NCBI GenBank assembly: GCA_965228785.1
Contig: CBDDIF010000002.1
Coordinates: 3,224,001 to 3,288,000 of the forward strand
Reading direction: 5' to 3'
DNA: 64,000 nucleotides
DNA from: Hoeflea_A sp965228785
GTDB taxonomy: Bacteria; Pseudomonadota; Alphaproteobacteria; Rhizobiales; Rhizobiaceae
Positions 35,247 to 45,517 of this stretch are shown in pieces. Within the stretch, counting starts at the first letter, position 1; each line of letters begins with the position of its first letter. A program made the position numbers and the translations under genes. Under the pieces are notes generated by a model. That model worked only from the letters and a program-made list of their open reading frames with translations. It had not been told where the DNA came from and did no database searches.

Positions 35247-36161
35247 ATGAGTGAATTCCTCGCCTCGCTGTCCAATCTGGGATCGTTGCTGCAGACCGTC
35301 ATCTTCGGACACGACTTCAGCAAGTCCTTCCCCTACGCCATGGCCTTCGTGGCAATCGCCATCCTGATCGGGGCGGTTTTGCGGCGCACGGATCCGCGTC
35401 GCCTGAGGGCGAAGGTGAAAAACTACTCGGCAACGACACTGCTCTATTTCATCAACCTGTTCGCATTCGCACCCTTCGTGCTGCTTGCCGGCGACACGAT
35501 CCGCTCCGCCTATAACTGGGTCGGACTGCCGCAACTCGACCCGGCGATCTGGACCGGCTTGTCACCCTGGATCCTGGTGCCGGTGGCGCTGCTTGCCTAC
35601 GATTTCGCCGACTACTGGAGCCACCGGGTCATGCACAAATCCTGGCTGTGGCCGGTGCATGCGATCCACCATTCCGAAACCGAGATGACCGGTCTCACAA
35701 CCTACCGGGTCCACTTTCTCGAGCCGATCGTCATGGGCACCGCCTATATCGTGCTTCTGACCTGGCTCGGTCTGCCGGAGAACATTCTGGGCTACGGCGC
35801 CATCCTGGTGTCGCTGCACAACGTCTATGTGCACATGGATCTCGACTGGGGCCACGGGCCGTTTCGCCTGCTCCTTGCTTCGCCGCGCTATCATCGCTGG
35901 CACCACGCCAATGCGCCGGAGGCCTATGGCAAGAACCTCGCCAACATCTTTCCGTTCTGGGATGTGATGTTCGGCACCTACTATCTACCGGGCACCTGCA
36001 AGAAGCCGCTCGGCGTCGACGGCATGGCCGAATACGACGTTATCAAACTGGTGCTTTATCCGTTCCGTGAATGGGGTGGCCTTTTCAAACGCAAGGCTTT
36101 GCGTGTGAAACGCAGACGTGAGCAAAAACAGGCCGAGCCGACAATCACGCCCGCCGAATAG
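35247..36161 (+). CDS. Sterol desaturase/fatty acid hydroxylase superfamily protein
   Basis: A di-iron integral membrane oxygenase is predicted. The 304 residues show the histidine cluster of the superfamily: HRVMH (near 130), HAIHHSE, and HRWHHANAPE, with a further HNVYVHMD. Hydrophobic spans include AMAFVAIAILIGAVLRR, LLYFINLFAFAPFVLLAGDT and WILVPVALLAYDFADYW. AspLike steps such as carotenoid or lipid hydroxylation are known for the family, and the substrate here cannot be told. The start at 35247 (MSEFLASLSNLGSLLQ) is favoured over 35187. A terminator follows the stop codon. Confidence 0.9.
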   Translation: MSEFLASLSNLGSLLQTVIFGHDFSKSFPYAMAFVAIAILIGAVLRRTDPRRLRAKVKNYSATTLLYFINLFAFAPFVLLAGDTIRSAYNWVGLPQLDPAIWTGLSPWILVPVALLAYDFADYWSHRVMHKSWLWPVHAIHHSETEMTGLTTYRVHFLEPIVMGTAYIVLLTWLGLPENILGYGAILVSLHNVYVHMDLDWGHGPFRLLLASPRYHRWHHANAPEAYGKNLANIFPFWDVMFGTYYLPGTCKKPLGVDGMAEYDVIKLVLYPFREWGGLFKRKALRVKRRREQKQAEPTITPAE

Positions 36162-36164
36162 AAA

Positions 36165-36192
36165 CGGCCGCGGCGCCTGAGCGCCACGGCCG
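36165..36192. terminator. Terminator between hydroxylase gene and rpsA
   Basis: CGGCCG-C-GGCGC and GCGCC-A-CGGCCG form a 12-position stem with one mismatch and a CTGA loop, followed by AATTT on the plus strand and preceded by GAAAC, giving a GTTTC run on the minus strand. It lies between two convergent genes. Confidence 0.6.
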
Positions 36193-36218
36193 AATTTCAC
36201 AGCAGTCGTGCGACCGGC

Positions 36219-37922
<1,704 letters not shown>

Positions 37923-38071
37923 TGTTACTCCTGAAAAGTCCGGGCCGCTTATCTTGTTGGGGCCGGACGGGGCGCCGATGGTTTGCGTTGCACAAGTTCT
38001 CGCGGATGTCCGCAACCGGCTTCCGGTTGCTGTTTCGGCGCGTGGACCGCCGCGAAAACGGTTCTCCTAAA

Positions 38072-38713
38072 TCAATCGTTCCGGACCTTCATGGCAGCAT
38101 CAACCAGCTGCACCGCAGCGCGGAACGCCGCTTCTATATCCATTTCGGTCGTATCAAGCAAGTGGGCATCGTCAGCCGGTTTCAGCGGCGAGTCCACGCG
38201 GCCCATGTCACGCGCGTCGCGACGCTTCAGGTCTTCCAGCACCGCTTCATAGCTGCTGGCTGTACCGCCATCCGAAATCTCCGCATAGCGGCGGCGGGCG
38301 CGTACCTCAGGCGATGCCGAAACATAGAGCTTGAGTTCGGCGTCTGGACAGACCACCGTACCGATGTCGCGGCCGTCCAGCACCGTGCCCGGTTCACGCG
38401 CGGCAAACCGGCGCTGCGCCTCGACCAGGGCAGCACGCACCACCGGCATGACGGCGACTTTCGACGCCGCCTCGCCGATACCATGGCGCGACAGCACCGA
38501 CCTGTCGAGGCTGGCAAAGTCGAGCGTGCGCGCGACCTCGGCGGCCTGCGCCTGGTCATCCAGCGGCACTCTGCTCTCCAACAGCGCGCGGGCGACGGCC
38601 CGGTAGGTCAGGCCGGTATCCAGATGATGAAACCCGTAGCGACCGGCTAGCCGGCGGGCGAGCGTGCCCTTGCCGGACGCCGCGGGACCGTCGATCGCGA
38701 CGGTGAAGGGCAC
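38072..38713 (-). CDS. cmk: Cytidylate kinase
   Basis: Cmk phosphorylates CMP and dCMP with ATP. The 213 residues begin MPFTVAIDGPAASGKGTLAR, a Walker A motif with the family's GPAASGKGT form, followed by FHHLDTGLTYRAVA and VLDGRDIGTVVCPDAELKLY, which includes the CMP-binding segment. The basic RRRYAEI and the C-terminal DDAHLLDTTEM are also conserved. The GTG at 38711-38713 is the start, two bases after the aroA stop, indicating translational coupling. rpsA follows in the same direction with a 149-base gap. Confidence 0.96.
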   Translation of the reverse strand: MPFTVAIDGPAASGKGTLARRLAGRYGFHHLDTGLTYRAVARALLESRVPLDDQAQAAEVARTLDFASLDRSVLSRHGIGEAASKVAVMPVVRAALVEAQRRFAAREPGTVLDGRDIGTVVCPDAELKLYVSASPEVRARRRYAEISDGGTASSYEAVLEDLKRRDARDMGRVDSPLKPADDAHLLDTTEMDIEAAFRAAVQLVDAAMKVRND

Positions 38714-38715
38714 CC

Positions 38716-40080
38716 TCAGGCGGCCTTCTGTTCGAGCATGATGCGGGCGCCGAGCCCGGTCATCATGTCCATGAACTCCGGAAAGCTGGTGGCGATGATC
38801 GCGGCGTCATCGATGTGCACGGGATGTTCGGCCGCCAGCCCCATGACGGCAAAGGCCATGGCGATGCGGTGGTCGAGATGGGTCTCGACAACGGCCGGCG
38901 ATGATGCTCCCAGACCCTTGCCGCCCGGCACGCCGCGCACCCGCAGCGAGGACTCGCCCTCATCGCAGTCGACACCGTTGACCTTGAGCCCGGCGGCAAC
39001 CGCCGCCAGCCGGTCGGATTCCTTGACCCGCAATTCCTCCAGCCCTTCCATGACCGTCTCGCCCTCGGCAAAGGCGGCCGCGACAGCGAGAACCGGATAT
39101 TCGTCGATCATCGACGGCGCCCGTTCCGGCGGCACCGTGACCGCCTTCAGGTCCGACGCGCGTACCCGCAGATCGGCGACATCCTCGCCGCCGGAGGTGC
39201 GGCGGTTCTCAATGGCGATATTGGCGCCCATTTCGAGCAGTGTGTCGATCAGGCCGGTACGGGTCGGGTTCATCAGCACGTTTTCGATGATCACGTCGGA
39301 CCCCGGAACCAGCAGCGCCGCGACCAGCGGAAACGCCGTGGATGACGGGTCGCCCGGCACGTCGATGGCCTGGCCTTCGAGCTGACCCTGACCTTCCAGC
39401 GATATGGTGCGGACGCCGGCGGCATCGGTCTCGACCGACAGCTTGGCGCCGAAGCCGGCGAGCATCTTTTCGGTGTGGTCGCGCGTCATCACCGGTTCGA
39501 TCACGGTTGTGATGCCCGGCGCGTTGAGGCCGGCGAGCAGCACGGCGGATTTGACCTGCGCCGAGGGCATCGGCACCCGGTATTCGATCGGCGCTGCGAT
39601 GCGCGGTCCGAACAGGGTCGCCGGAAGCCGGTCGCCTTCCGCCGCCCTGACCTCGACGCCCATCAGCCGCAGTGGATCGAGCACTCGGCCCATGGGCCGC
39701 TTCGACAGAGAAGCGTCGCCAATGAATGTCGCTTCGAAATTGTAAGGGCCGACGAGACCGATCGTCAGGCGTACACCGGTGCCGGCATTGCCGAAGTCGA
39801 GCGGGGCCTCGGGCTGCAGCAGGCAGCCATTGCCTACGCCGTCGACGATCCAGGTGTCGCCTTCCTTTTTGACAACGGCGCCCATTGCCTGCATCGCCCG
39901 CCCGGTGGCCAGGACGTCCTCGCCCTCAAGCAGGCCGGTGATTGTGGTGCGGCCGCTCGCCAGGCCGCCCAGCATAAATGAGCGGTGGGAGATCGACTTG
40001 TCGCCGGGGATGCGGATGGTGCCTTTCAACGTCTCCGATTTGCGCGCGACGGCTGGCCGCGGTTCCGCGCCATGTGTCAT
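38716..40080 (-). CDS. aroA: 3-phosphoshikimate 1-carboxyvinyltransferase (EPSP synthase, class II)
   Basis: EPSP synthase joins phosphoenolpyruvate to shikimate-3-phosphate in aromatic amino acid synthesis. The 454-residue sequence is close to the class II enzyme of Agrobacterium CP4: IPGDKSISHRSFMLGGLASG, GEDVLATGRAMQAMGA, MPSAQVKSAVLLAGLNAPGI, DVPGDPSSTAFPLVAALL, LMNPTRTGLIDTLLEMGA and HLDHRIAMAFAVMGL. At the position of CP4 Ala100 the motif reads FGNAGTGVRLT, i.e. glycine, whereas CP4 has FGNAATGCRLT. The start at 40080 matches the CP4 start (MTHGAEPRPAVARKSE). The gene is 2 bases upstream of cmk. Confidence 0.96.
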   Translation of the reverse strand: MTHGAEPRPAVARKSETLKGTIRIPGDKSISHRSFMLGGLASGRTTITGLLEGEDVLATGRAMQAMGAVVKKEGDTWIVDGVGNGCLLQPEAPLDFGNAGTGVRLTIGLVGPYNFEATFIGDASLSKRPMGRVLDPLRLMGVEVRAAEGDRLPATLFGPRIAAPIEYRVPMPSAQVKSAVLLAGLNAPGITTVIEPVMTRDHTEKMLAGFGAKLSVETDAAGVRTISLEGQGQLEGQAIDVPGDPSSTAFPLVAALLVPGSDVIIENVLMNPTRTGLIDTLLEMGANIAIENRRTSGGEDVADLRVRASDLKAVTVPPERAPSMIDEYPVLAVAAAFAEGETVMEGLEELRVKESDRLAAVAAGLKVNGVDCDEGESSLRVRGVPGGKGLGASSPAVVETHLDHRIAMAFAVMGLAAEHPVHIDDAAIIATSFPEFMDMMTGLGARIMLEQKAA

Positions 40081-40331
40081 GGGGTACTTGCTTCCTGATC
40101 TAGCCAAAAATCCAGCAGCAATCGACGGACGGATTGCGTTCGGCGGACGCTCTACCATACCGTTATTGGCCGGTCACCCGTTTTGCTGCGGGCAGCGCAG
40201 CTTTTTGCGCAGATAGGCTTTGACAGGACGCTGCAACATGGGTATGGGGTCCGGCACACCGGCGACCGGTCAATGTGCTTCAAGTTGCCGGGAATGACCG
40301 AAGAAGAGCTGACCAGACAAGAGGCCGTCCC

Positions 40332-40733
40332 GTGCCAAAAACTGAACTCGGAACCAAGCGTATCTGCCCGGAAACGGGCCGCAAGTTCTACGACCTCAAC
40401 CGCGCCCCGATCGTCTCGCCCTATACCGGGCAGAGCTACCCGCTGACCTTCTTCGAAGGCGGCGAACCAGTTGAGGAGAAGAAAGAGCCGCCAGTCAAGA
40501 CCGAACCCCCGGCGGAGGAAGAAGCGGAAACCAGCAAGGTTGAGATCGTATCGCTGGAAGAAGCAGACGAAGAAGCCTCCGAAACGGGTGAGACCATTCC
40601 GGACATCGATGGCGATGACGACGACGATGTCGACATCGGCGACGACAATGACGACACGTTCCTGGAAAGCGATGACGATGACGACGACGTCAGCGGCATC
40701 ATCGCCGTTTCCGACAAAGACGAGGAAACCTGA
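40332..40733 (+). CDS. TIGR02300 family protein (FYDLN acid domain)
   Basis: The N-terminal half carries the invariant ELGTKRICPETGRKFYDLNR and SPYTGQSYPL of the TIGR02300 family, with two Cys positions reduced to one here. The C-terminal half is strongly acidic, with long Asp/Glu runs (DGDDDDDVDIGDDNDD). The 133-residue protein should be cytoplasmic and is of unknown function, though the family is nearly universal in alphaproteobacteria and lies beside aroA and tRNA-Ala. The GTG start at 40332 is chosen because the family begins there and AAGAGG is upstream. The acidic tail may be disordered. Confidence 0.85.
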   Translation: MPKTELGTKRICPETGRKFYDLNRAPIVSPYTGQSYPLTFFEGGEPVEEKKEPPVKTEPPAEEEAETSKVEIVSLEEADEEASETGETIPDIDGDDDDDVDIGDDNDDTFLESDDDDDDVSGIIAVSDKDEET

Positions 40734-40847
40734 CCGGCAGCCGCTGGCACTTTGCAGCGGCACAGGCAATTTTGAACTTGCCAAGTGCCGCCCGCGGCTC
40801 TAGAAAGCCGCCTCGAAGACGGGCCGCACCGCCCGTTTCCCGAAAAA

Positions 40848-40923
<76 letters not shown>

Positions 40924-41067
40924 ATCCTCTAATCTTGCTGTCTGAAAAACAACAAAGCATCTGACGTTCAAAAAGTAAGGCAAAGATGCTGAGGATCGGG
41001 TGAAATTGTCGATTTCACTGGCCTGTGGCACAGTGGCCGTCAAGCAGATCAAATCGGCAAATCGGTC

Positions 41068-41709
41068 ATGTCTGGCAGGGCGGAAAGGGTTCTGGGTTGG
41101 GTCGCCACTATGGGTGGCGTGATTGCCTTTGTATTGATTGCGCCGTTTCTTGCCGGCGCGCTCTATGTATTCCTGATGCCCGCCGGTTTTGGTGCAACCT
41201 GCGAACATCGCGACCGCTGGCTGCCAAATACCCCGCTACAAGCAAATTCCTATCGCGCCTATCTTCTCAACAAGGGGTGCAGCTACGCGGAGGCTCGCAG
41301 TCGAGAGGCCGCGACGATCTTCGTGTCGCAGGCGGACGTTGAACGGTTCGCTGATCCGGATTTCCAGCCCGTGGGAAGTGACGACATTGCCGCGTTCGAT
41401 GTGCTCGAATGGCAGTTGCACAAGTTCGATGGCTTTCCAGTCAGATGGCAGCGCGATGACGATGACTGGCTTTCTCGAAAGCTGAACGAGGGCTTGTCCT
41501 GGGCGGCCAATACCTCCATCCGGAACTTTACGATGTCGCTCAATGCTTCGGTTGATGCGTTTGTTCCTGCCTACAACCGGTATCCCCTGCTGAGGACGAT
41601 GTTGTTGCTGGTCTATCTTGTGCTTGGGGCCGCTGTAACCGCCCTGGCCGGTTATCTGGTCGTCCGGATCGTCAGCCGAAAGAAGGCCGGCGCGGATTCG
41701 GGCTCGTGA
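41068..41709 (+). CDS. Hypothetical membrane protein
   Basis: The 213-residue protein has two membrane helices, one near the start (VIAFVLIAPFLAGALYVFLM, about 18-37) and one near the end (LLLVYLVLGAAVTALAGYLVV, about 181-201), with a periplasmic or cytoplasmic domain of about 140 residues between them that contains two Cys (CEHRDRW, KGCSYAEA). No known family was recognised. The frame uses codons like the rest of the genome. A short basic tail (RKKAGADSGS) ends it. The gene stands alone after tRNA-Ala. Confidence 0.65.
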   Translation: MSGRAERVLGWVATMGGVIAFVLIAPFLAGALYVFLMPAGFGATCEHRDRWLPNTPLQANSYRAYLLNKGCSYAEARSREAATIFVSQADVERFADPDFQPVGSDDIAAFDVLEWQLHKFDGFPVRWQRDDDDWLSRKLNEGLSWAANTSIRNFTMSLNASVDAFVPAYNRYPLLRTMLLLVYLVLGAAVTALAGYLVVRIVSRKKAGADSGS

Positions 41710-42033
41710 GGAATACGGCATGAGTCCAATTGGGCTTAACTGCCGCAAGTCTGTTGCCGTCACAATCGATAGCGCGATCGTGTGCCGTCGCGATGACCCA
41801 ACCGCTCCCGACAGGGTCATGTGATCGGCAACTTGTCCGATTGTTTTGATGCGACCACAAATCGTCCCGCGCCTGGCAGCGATTTTGTCGACCTGAACAG
41901 AGCTCGATTGTAGGTAATCTTGCCCATGACCGAGACAAAGCGATCTGCCATTCCTTCCGCCGGGGCCACGTTGTCAAAGTCATTTGGGTGTGTTCGTAAC
42001 CCGCTTTGATCGGTCCTCTCTTTCGCAGACGCT
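41710..42033. other. Intergenic region, no supported gene
   Basis: 324 bases lie between the membrane-protein gene and the CoA ligase gene. A minus-strand frame (41817-42000) has somewhat protein-like composition (DNVAPAEGMADRFVSVMGKI) but no start codon of its own with a ribosome-binding site and overlaps the start of the ligase gene on the other strand. It may be a gene remnant. Confidence 0.3.
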
Positions 42034-43593
42034 ATGAGAAGGATTGCACCTTTGACGATATTCAAGAGTCCATACGATGATGTTGCGCTTCGGGACCGCA
42101 CCATCACGCAACACATATTTTCTGGCCTCGAAGGGCATTTGGATAAGGCAATCTTGATCGATGGCCCGACCGGTCACACGATGACAGCGGTGGACTTTAT
42201 CGATCGCGTGAAGCGTCTTGCCGGGGGCCTGCAGGCTGCCGGATATGGCGCAGGCAAAACGGTTGGCCTGATGGCACCCAACAGCCCAGAATACGGCGTT
42301 ATCTTTCATGCGGTGGCCTGGGCGGGCGGAACGATAACCACCTTAAACCCGACACACACGGCGCGGGAGGTGGCTCACCAGCTTGCAGATGCAGACGCGG
42401 ACATTCTAATCACTGTCCCTGACCTGACGTTGGTGGCAAAAAACGGCGCGGGTGTGCGGCCGGTCTTTGCCCTTGGCACGCCGGGTTACGAGTCGCTCTA
42501 CGGCAAAGCGCAGGACATCCAGACCCCCGTCGATCTCGACAACCACGTGGTCGTGCTACCCTACTCATCAGGTACCACGGGGCTGCCCAAGGGCGTTATG
42601 CTGACCCACCGCAATCTGGTCGTGAATATCGATCAGACACTTGCCGCCTTCGGCTTTGACAACTCCGAAACCGTCGTGGCGTTCCTGCCGTTTTTTCATA
42701 TTTACGGCATGATGGTCGTTCTCAACATGTACCTGTCGGCTGCGGGCACGGTTGTGACGATGCCACGTTTTGATTTGCCGCAATTCCTTCAGTTGACACA
42801 AGACCATAAGGCAGAGCGGATGATCGTCGTCCCGCCTGTTGCGCTGGCATTGGCAGGGCATCCAATTGTGGATCAGTATGATCTATCGCATTTGAAAACC
42901 GTGACGATCGCTGCGGCGCCATCCAGCGCTGAGCTGACGGACACCCTTGCGGCCCGGTTGAACTGTACCGTCCTCCAAGCCTACGGCATGACAGAGCTGA
43001 GCCCGGCCTCGCACGTAGACCATCCATTGGCCCCCAAATCCGGCTCCTGCGGCGTTTCCATTCCTAATACCATCTGCAAGATCGTCGATCCCGAGACGGG
43101 TGCGGAGATGGGAGCGCATGAGGCAGGTGAACTTTGGATCACAGGCCCGCAGGTCATGAAAGGCTATCTGGGCAACCCTGAGGCCACCAACAAGACCTTG
43201 ACCGAGGACGGGTGGCTACGAACTGGCGATATGGCGCTCATTGACGCTGAAGGGCATATGTTCATCGTCGACCGGCTGAAAGAACTGATCAAATACAAGG
43301 GTTTCCAGGTTGCGCCGGCAGAACTCGAGGCAACGCTGGTGGCCATGGACGGGATCAAAGACGCTGCAGTCATTGGTCTGCCCGACACCGAGGCGGGCGA
43401 AGTGCCCATCGCCTTTGTTGTCCGGGCGAAGGATGGCCCCGACGAGAGCGCAATACATGCGCATTTCAAAGCAAACCTGTCCACCTACAAGCAACTTCAC
43501 CGGATCACCTTTGTCGATGAGGTGCCGAAATCGGCTTCGGGAAAGATCTTGCGCCGTTTGCTACGTGACCAGATGACCGCTGTCTCGGCCTGA
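42034..43593 (+). CDS. AMP-binding CoA ligase (4-coumarate-CoA ligase type)
   Basis: This ANL-superfamily enzyme would activate a carboxylic acid, aromatic or aliphatic, to its CoA thioester via an acyl-AMP. The 519 residues contain the P-loop-like LPYSSGTTGLPKGVML (near 168-183), the adenine-binding QAYGMTELSP (around 314), GWLRTGDMA (about 391), the hinge KELIKYKGFQVAPAELE (about 416) and the catalytic lysine in PKSASGKILRRLLRD at the C-terminus. The family resemblance is to plant-type 4CL and related bacterial enzymes, but the natural acid is unknown. No catabolic partner gene adjoins it. Confidence 0.9.
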   Translation: MRRIAPLTIFKSPYDDVALRDRTITQHIFSGLEGHLDKAILIDGPTGHTMTAVDFIDRVKRLAGGLQAAGYGAGKTVGLMAPNSPEYGVIFHAVAWAGGTITTLNPTHTAREVAHQLADADADILITVPDLTLVAKNGAGVRPVFALGTPGYESLYGKAQDIQTPVDLDNHVVVLPYSSGTTGLPKGVMLTHRNLVVNIDQTLAAFGFDNSETVVAFLPFFHIYGMMVVLNMYLSAAGTVVTMPRFDLPQFLQLTQDHKAERMIVVPPVALALAGHPIVDQYDLSHLKTVTIAAAPSSAELTDTLAARLNCTVLQAYGMTELSPASHVDHPLAPKSGSCGVSIPNTICKIVDPETGAEMGAHEAGELWITGPQVMKGYLGNPEATNKTLTEDGWLRTGDMALIDAEGHMFIVDRLKELIKYKGFQVAPAELEATLVAMDGIKDAAVIGLPDTEAGEVPIAFVVRAKDGPDESAIHAHFKANLSTYKQLHRITFVDEVPKSASGKILRRLLRDQMTAVSA

Positions 43594-43760
43594 CATATCC
43601 GGAGGCAAGAGCCTATGTTGTGAGAACGGCTTACGGCCCTTCATCAATACGCTGCGAAAACCACGGGCGACTTCGAAAACGCCTGCGCCACAACAACCGA
43701 CCTTGAGGATAGGCTCGACATACTCCTCCAGCACATGTGCGCTGCTCCAATGCTCTCACG

Positions 43761-44258
43761 TCAAAACTGTCGCTTGCTTCTTTCTTTAGCAAGTTGGATC
43801 TTGGGAATGACAGATTGCATCTCGGTCTCTGGAAACTCCCAACTCCATTGATCGGCTTTGGCGGACGCGATCAATCTCGGCTTTGCCGCCTGAACCGCAC
43901 GCCAAATCTGCAATGCAACGACGTCACACGAAATCGCATTTTTCTTGAATTTTCCGTGGCAATTCCTGAACCGGAAATCTGCGTAATCTCCCGTTGCATG
44001 TTTTGTTGCCGTCAATACGCAGTAGTCCGGTTCAAGGGAAAACTTGGCCGCGTGTTCTCCACGCGTATCGGACAGGAGAAAGGCGCAAAGAGAAATGAGC
44101 TCTGCGATCGGATCGATGGGAACGTCTGAGGCGTCGATGTGTATTTCTTGGGAACCAAAGAGAAAGCTGATCTCCAGCCAACCATGTTCAATTTCGCCAA
44201 GTTTTACTTCGACCTTTTGATTGTTCATCTCGTATACAGCCCAACTACTCGTCGACAT
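43761..44258 (-). CDS. Hypothetical protein
   Basis: A 165-residue protein of unrecognised family and lower G+C than the core genome. There is no signal peptide or membrane helix. It is mostly mixed beta/helix in character: WAVYEMNNQKVEVKLGEIEHG then WLEISFLFGSQEIHID, with a basic C-terminus (KIQLAKERSKRQF). Starts at 44258 (MSTSSW) and 44228 (MNNQKV) are both possible; the first is taken because AAGAG stands upstream. Its start overlaps the stop of an upstream coding-like fragment (44245-44382), which suggests it was once translationally coupled to a lost gene. It is divergent from the coiled-coil/metallopeptidase operon. Confidence 0.6.
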   Translation of the reverse strand: MSTSSWAVYEMNNQKVEVKLGEIEHGWLEISFLFGSQEIHIDASDVPIDPIAELISLCAFLLSDTRGEHAAKFSLEPDYCVLTATKHATGDYADFRFRNCHGKFKKNAISCDVVALQIWRAVQAAKPRLIASAKADQWSWEFPETEMQSVIPKIQLAKERSKRQF

Positions 44259-44382
44259 ACCCCCACTCTTGGTCTGTCATCAAAGCCTCAAAAGCGTCGT
44301 CAAACTGTGGATGGTAGAAATGAGCATGAGGAAACTGAGTTTCCGCTCCAATTGGACTGGCTAGCTCGCTAATCGTACCATA
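44245..44382 (-). pseudogene. Coding-like fragment without a start codon
   Basis: A 45-codon frame open from a TAA at 44383-44385 to a TAG at 44245-44247 ends in FYHPQFDDAFEALMTDQEWG and YVDE. The composition is that of a real protein end, and its stop overlaps the first codons of the next minus-strand gene. It has no ATG, GTG or TTG before the last third. It is therefore probably the remaining 3' end of a gene that preceded the hypothetical gene. Confidence 0.35.
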
Positions 44383-44472
44383 TTATGGCAACGCAAAAAT
44401 GCGGCACTGACAATGCACGCAAAGAGCGAAGAGAGGTTTTTGGCAATTTGGAAACCCATTGGAAGTAACAGA

Positions 44473-45042
44473 ATGACGTCGGACGAAAAACCAGAAGAAG
44501 TGAACCCTAATCCCCCGAAATCCCTTCGGGAGGCGCTCGGGTTGTACCTAGAACAGGCGGAAAAGCAGGGCCAGCAATTCAACGCCTTGAGTGAACGGAC
44601 GGAGCGTCTGGAGCAACGAAGCCTAACTGTAAACCGCGTTCTTGCTTTTATTGCGCTTCTTGCGTTTCTGTCGCCATTCGTCCTCTGGTTCATTTCGGAA
44701 AGGGCGACCAGTCTAAGAAATACGATCGATCTTTCGCAACGTCTCGGTGATGCTGACTTGGCTGACGCCTTGATTATGCAGTACGATATTCGCACGCGAG
44801 AGCTTAGCCGCGACGAAGCGCGCAGGGCCATTCTCACTTTAGAGCCGTTGCGACAACAGCTCGAAAACTTCGCGGCCTGTATATCTGAAAATGCTTGCGA
44901 CCGAAATTTGGGCTTGGCGGTTTTTTGCGGTCGTGCCGCACAGCTCTACACCACTTTTGAGATAGCCTATCCAATTGGGGGTTTTGATGGAGACCCAGAA
45001 TACTCGGAGCATTTTGTCAATGTACGCGCCGCATGTCCCTAA
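44473..45042 (+). CDS. Membrane-anchored coiled-coil protein
   Basis: The 189-residue protein has a helical N-terminus with heptad-like leucines (LGLYLEQAEKQGQQFNALSE, RTERLEQRSLTVNRV), then one membrane helix (VLAFIALLAFLSPFVLWFIS, about 53-72), then a second part of about 115 residues rich in Arg/Glu helices (RARELSRDEARRAILTLEPL-like region) with four Cys in its C-terminal third. The family is not recognised. The start at 44473 is set by GGAAG. Its end overlaps the start region of the next gene by about 23 bases, and that gene overlaps the metallopeptidase gene, so the three form one operon. Confidence 0.6.
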   Translation: MTSDEKPEEVNPNPPKSLREALGLYLEQAEKQGQQFNALSERTERLEQRSLTVNRVLAFIALLAFLSPFVLWFISERATSLRNTIDLSQRLGDADLADALIMQYDIRTRELSRDEARRAILTLEPLRQQLENFAACISENACDRNLGLAVFCGRAAQLYTTFEIAYPIGGFDGDPEYSEHFVNVRAACP

Positions 45043-45517
45043 ACCGTCCATTGTGGCGATCCTCACCTTCGTCCTCTCGCTGACCGGAAGTGCAACCGGC
45101 GCTATCGCGCAAGAAAGCTGCGAAATTCTACCCGAGCGATCACTCGCAACCACACCAGTTCTTAATCAAATATGCCCTCCTGGCATCGCATCTGTGGATG
45201 ATTTGTTTTTTCGGCCAGGTGCAGGTGGTCAGGAAAACCGTGATCTTCGGATTCTAGCAGCCATCCTTGCCCGGGCTACAGAAGCGCCTCAAGACCTATC
45301 GGGCGTAGAAGCAGAGCGTTTGTCGGGAATTCTAAACAAAAATGCGACTATCCGCGTGGGCCTCCAAGTTGTGATCTTGTCCAACCTCTTTGATACTCAA
45401 GAGCTGGACGATTGGTGTCGTTGGCGGCGCCGCGCCGAAACATCCGGTTTCTCTGCGCCGACCCGCAATGCACTTAAAGTGGAAGGGGTACTGCAGTGTT
45501 TCGACGTTCTGCAATAG
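45020..45517 (+). CDS. Predicted secreted protein
   Basis: The product has a signal-peptide-like N-terminus (PSIVAILTFVLSLTGSATGAIAQ) after a short polar leader, and a 140-residue exported part with five Cys (ESCEIL, QICPP, DDWCRW, QCFDVLQ). No family is recognised. A longer start at 44975 is possible; 45020 (MYAPHVPKP) gives a normal signal-peptide length. Its start overlaps the end of the upstream gene and its end overlaps the start of the metallopeptidase gene by 22 bases. The chain pairs with its two neighbours by position, and lower G+C than the core genome is evident. Confidence 0.6.
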   Translation: MYAPHVPKPSIVAILTFVLSLTGSATGAIAQESCEILPERSLATTPVLNQICPPGIASVDDLFFRPGAGGQENRDLRILAAILARATEAPQDLSGVEAERLSGILNKNATIRVGLQVVILSNLFDTQELDDWCRWRRRAETSGFSAPTRNALKVEGVLQCFDVLQ

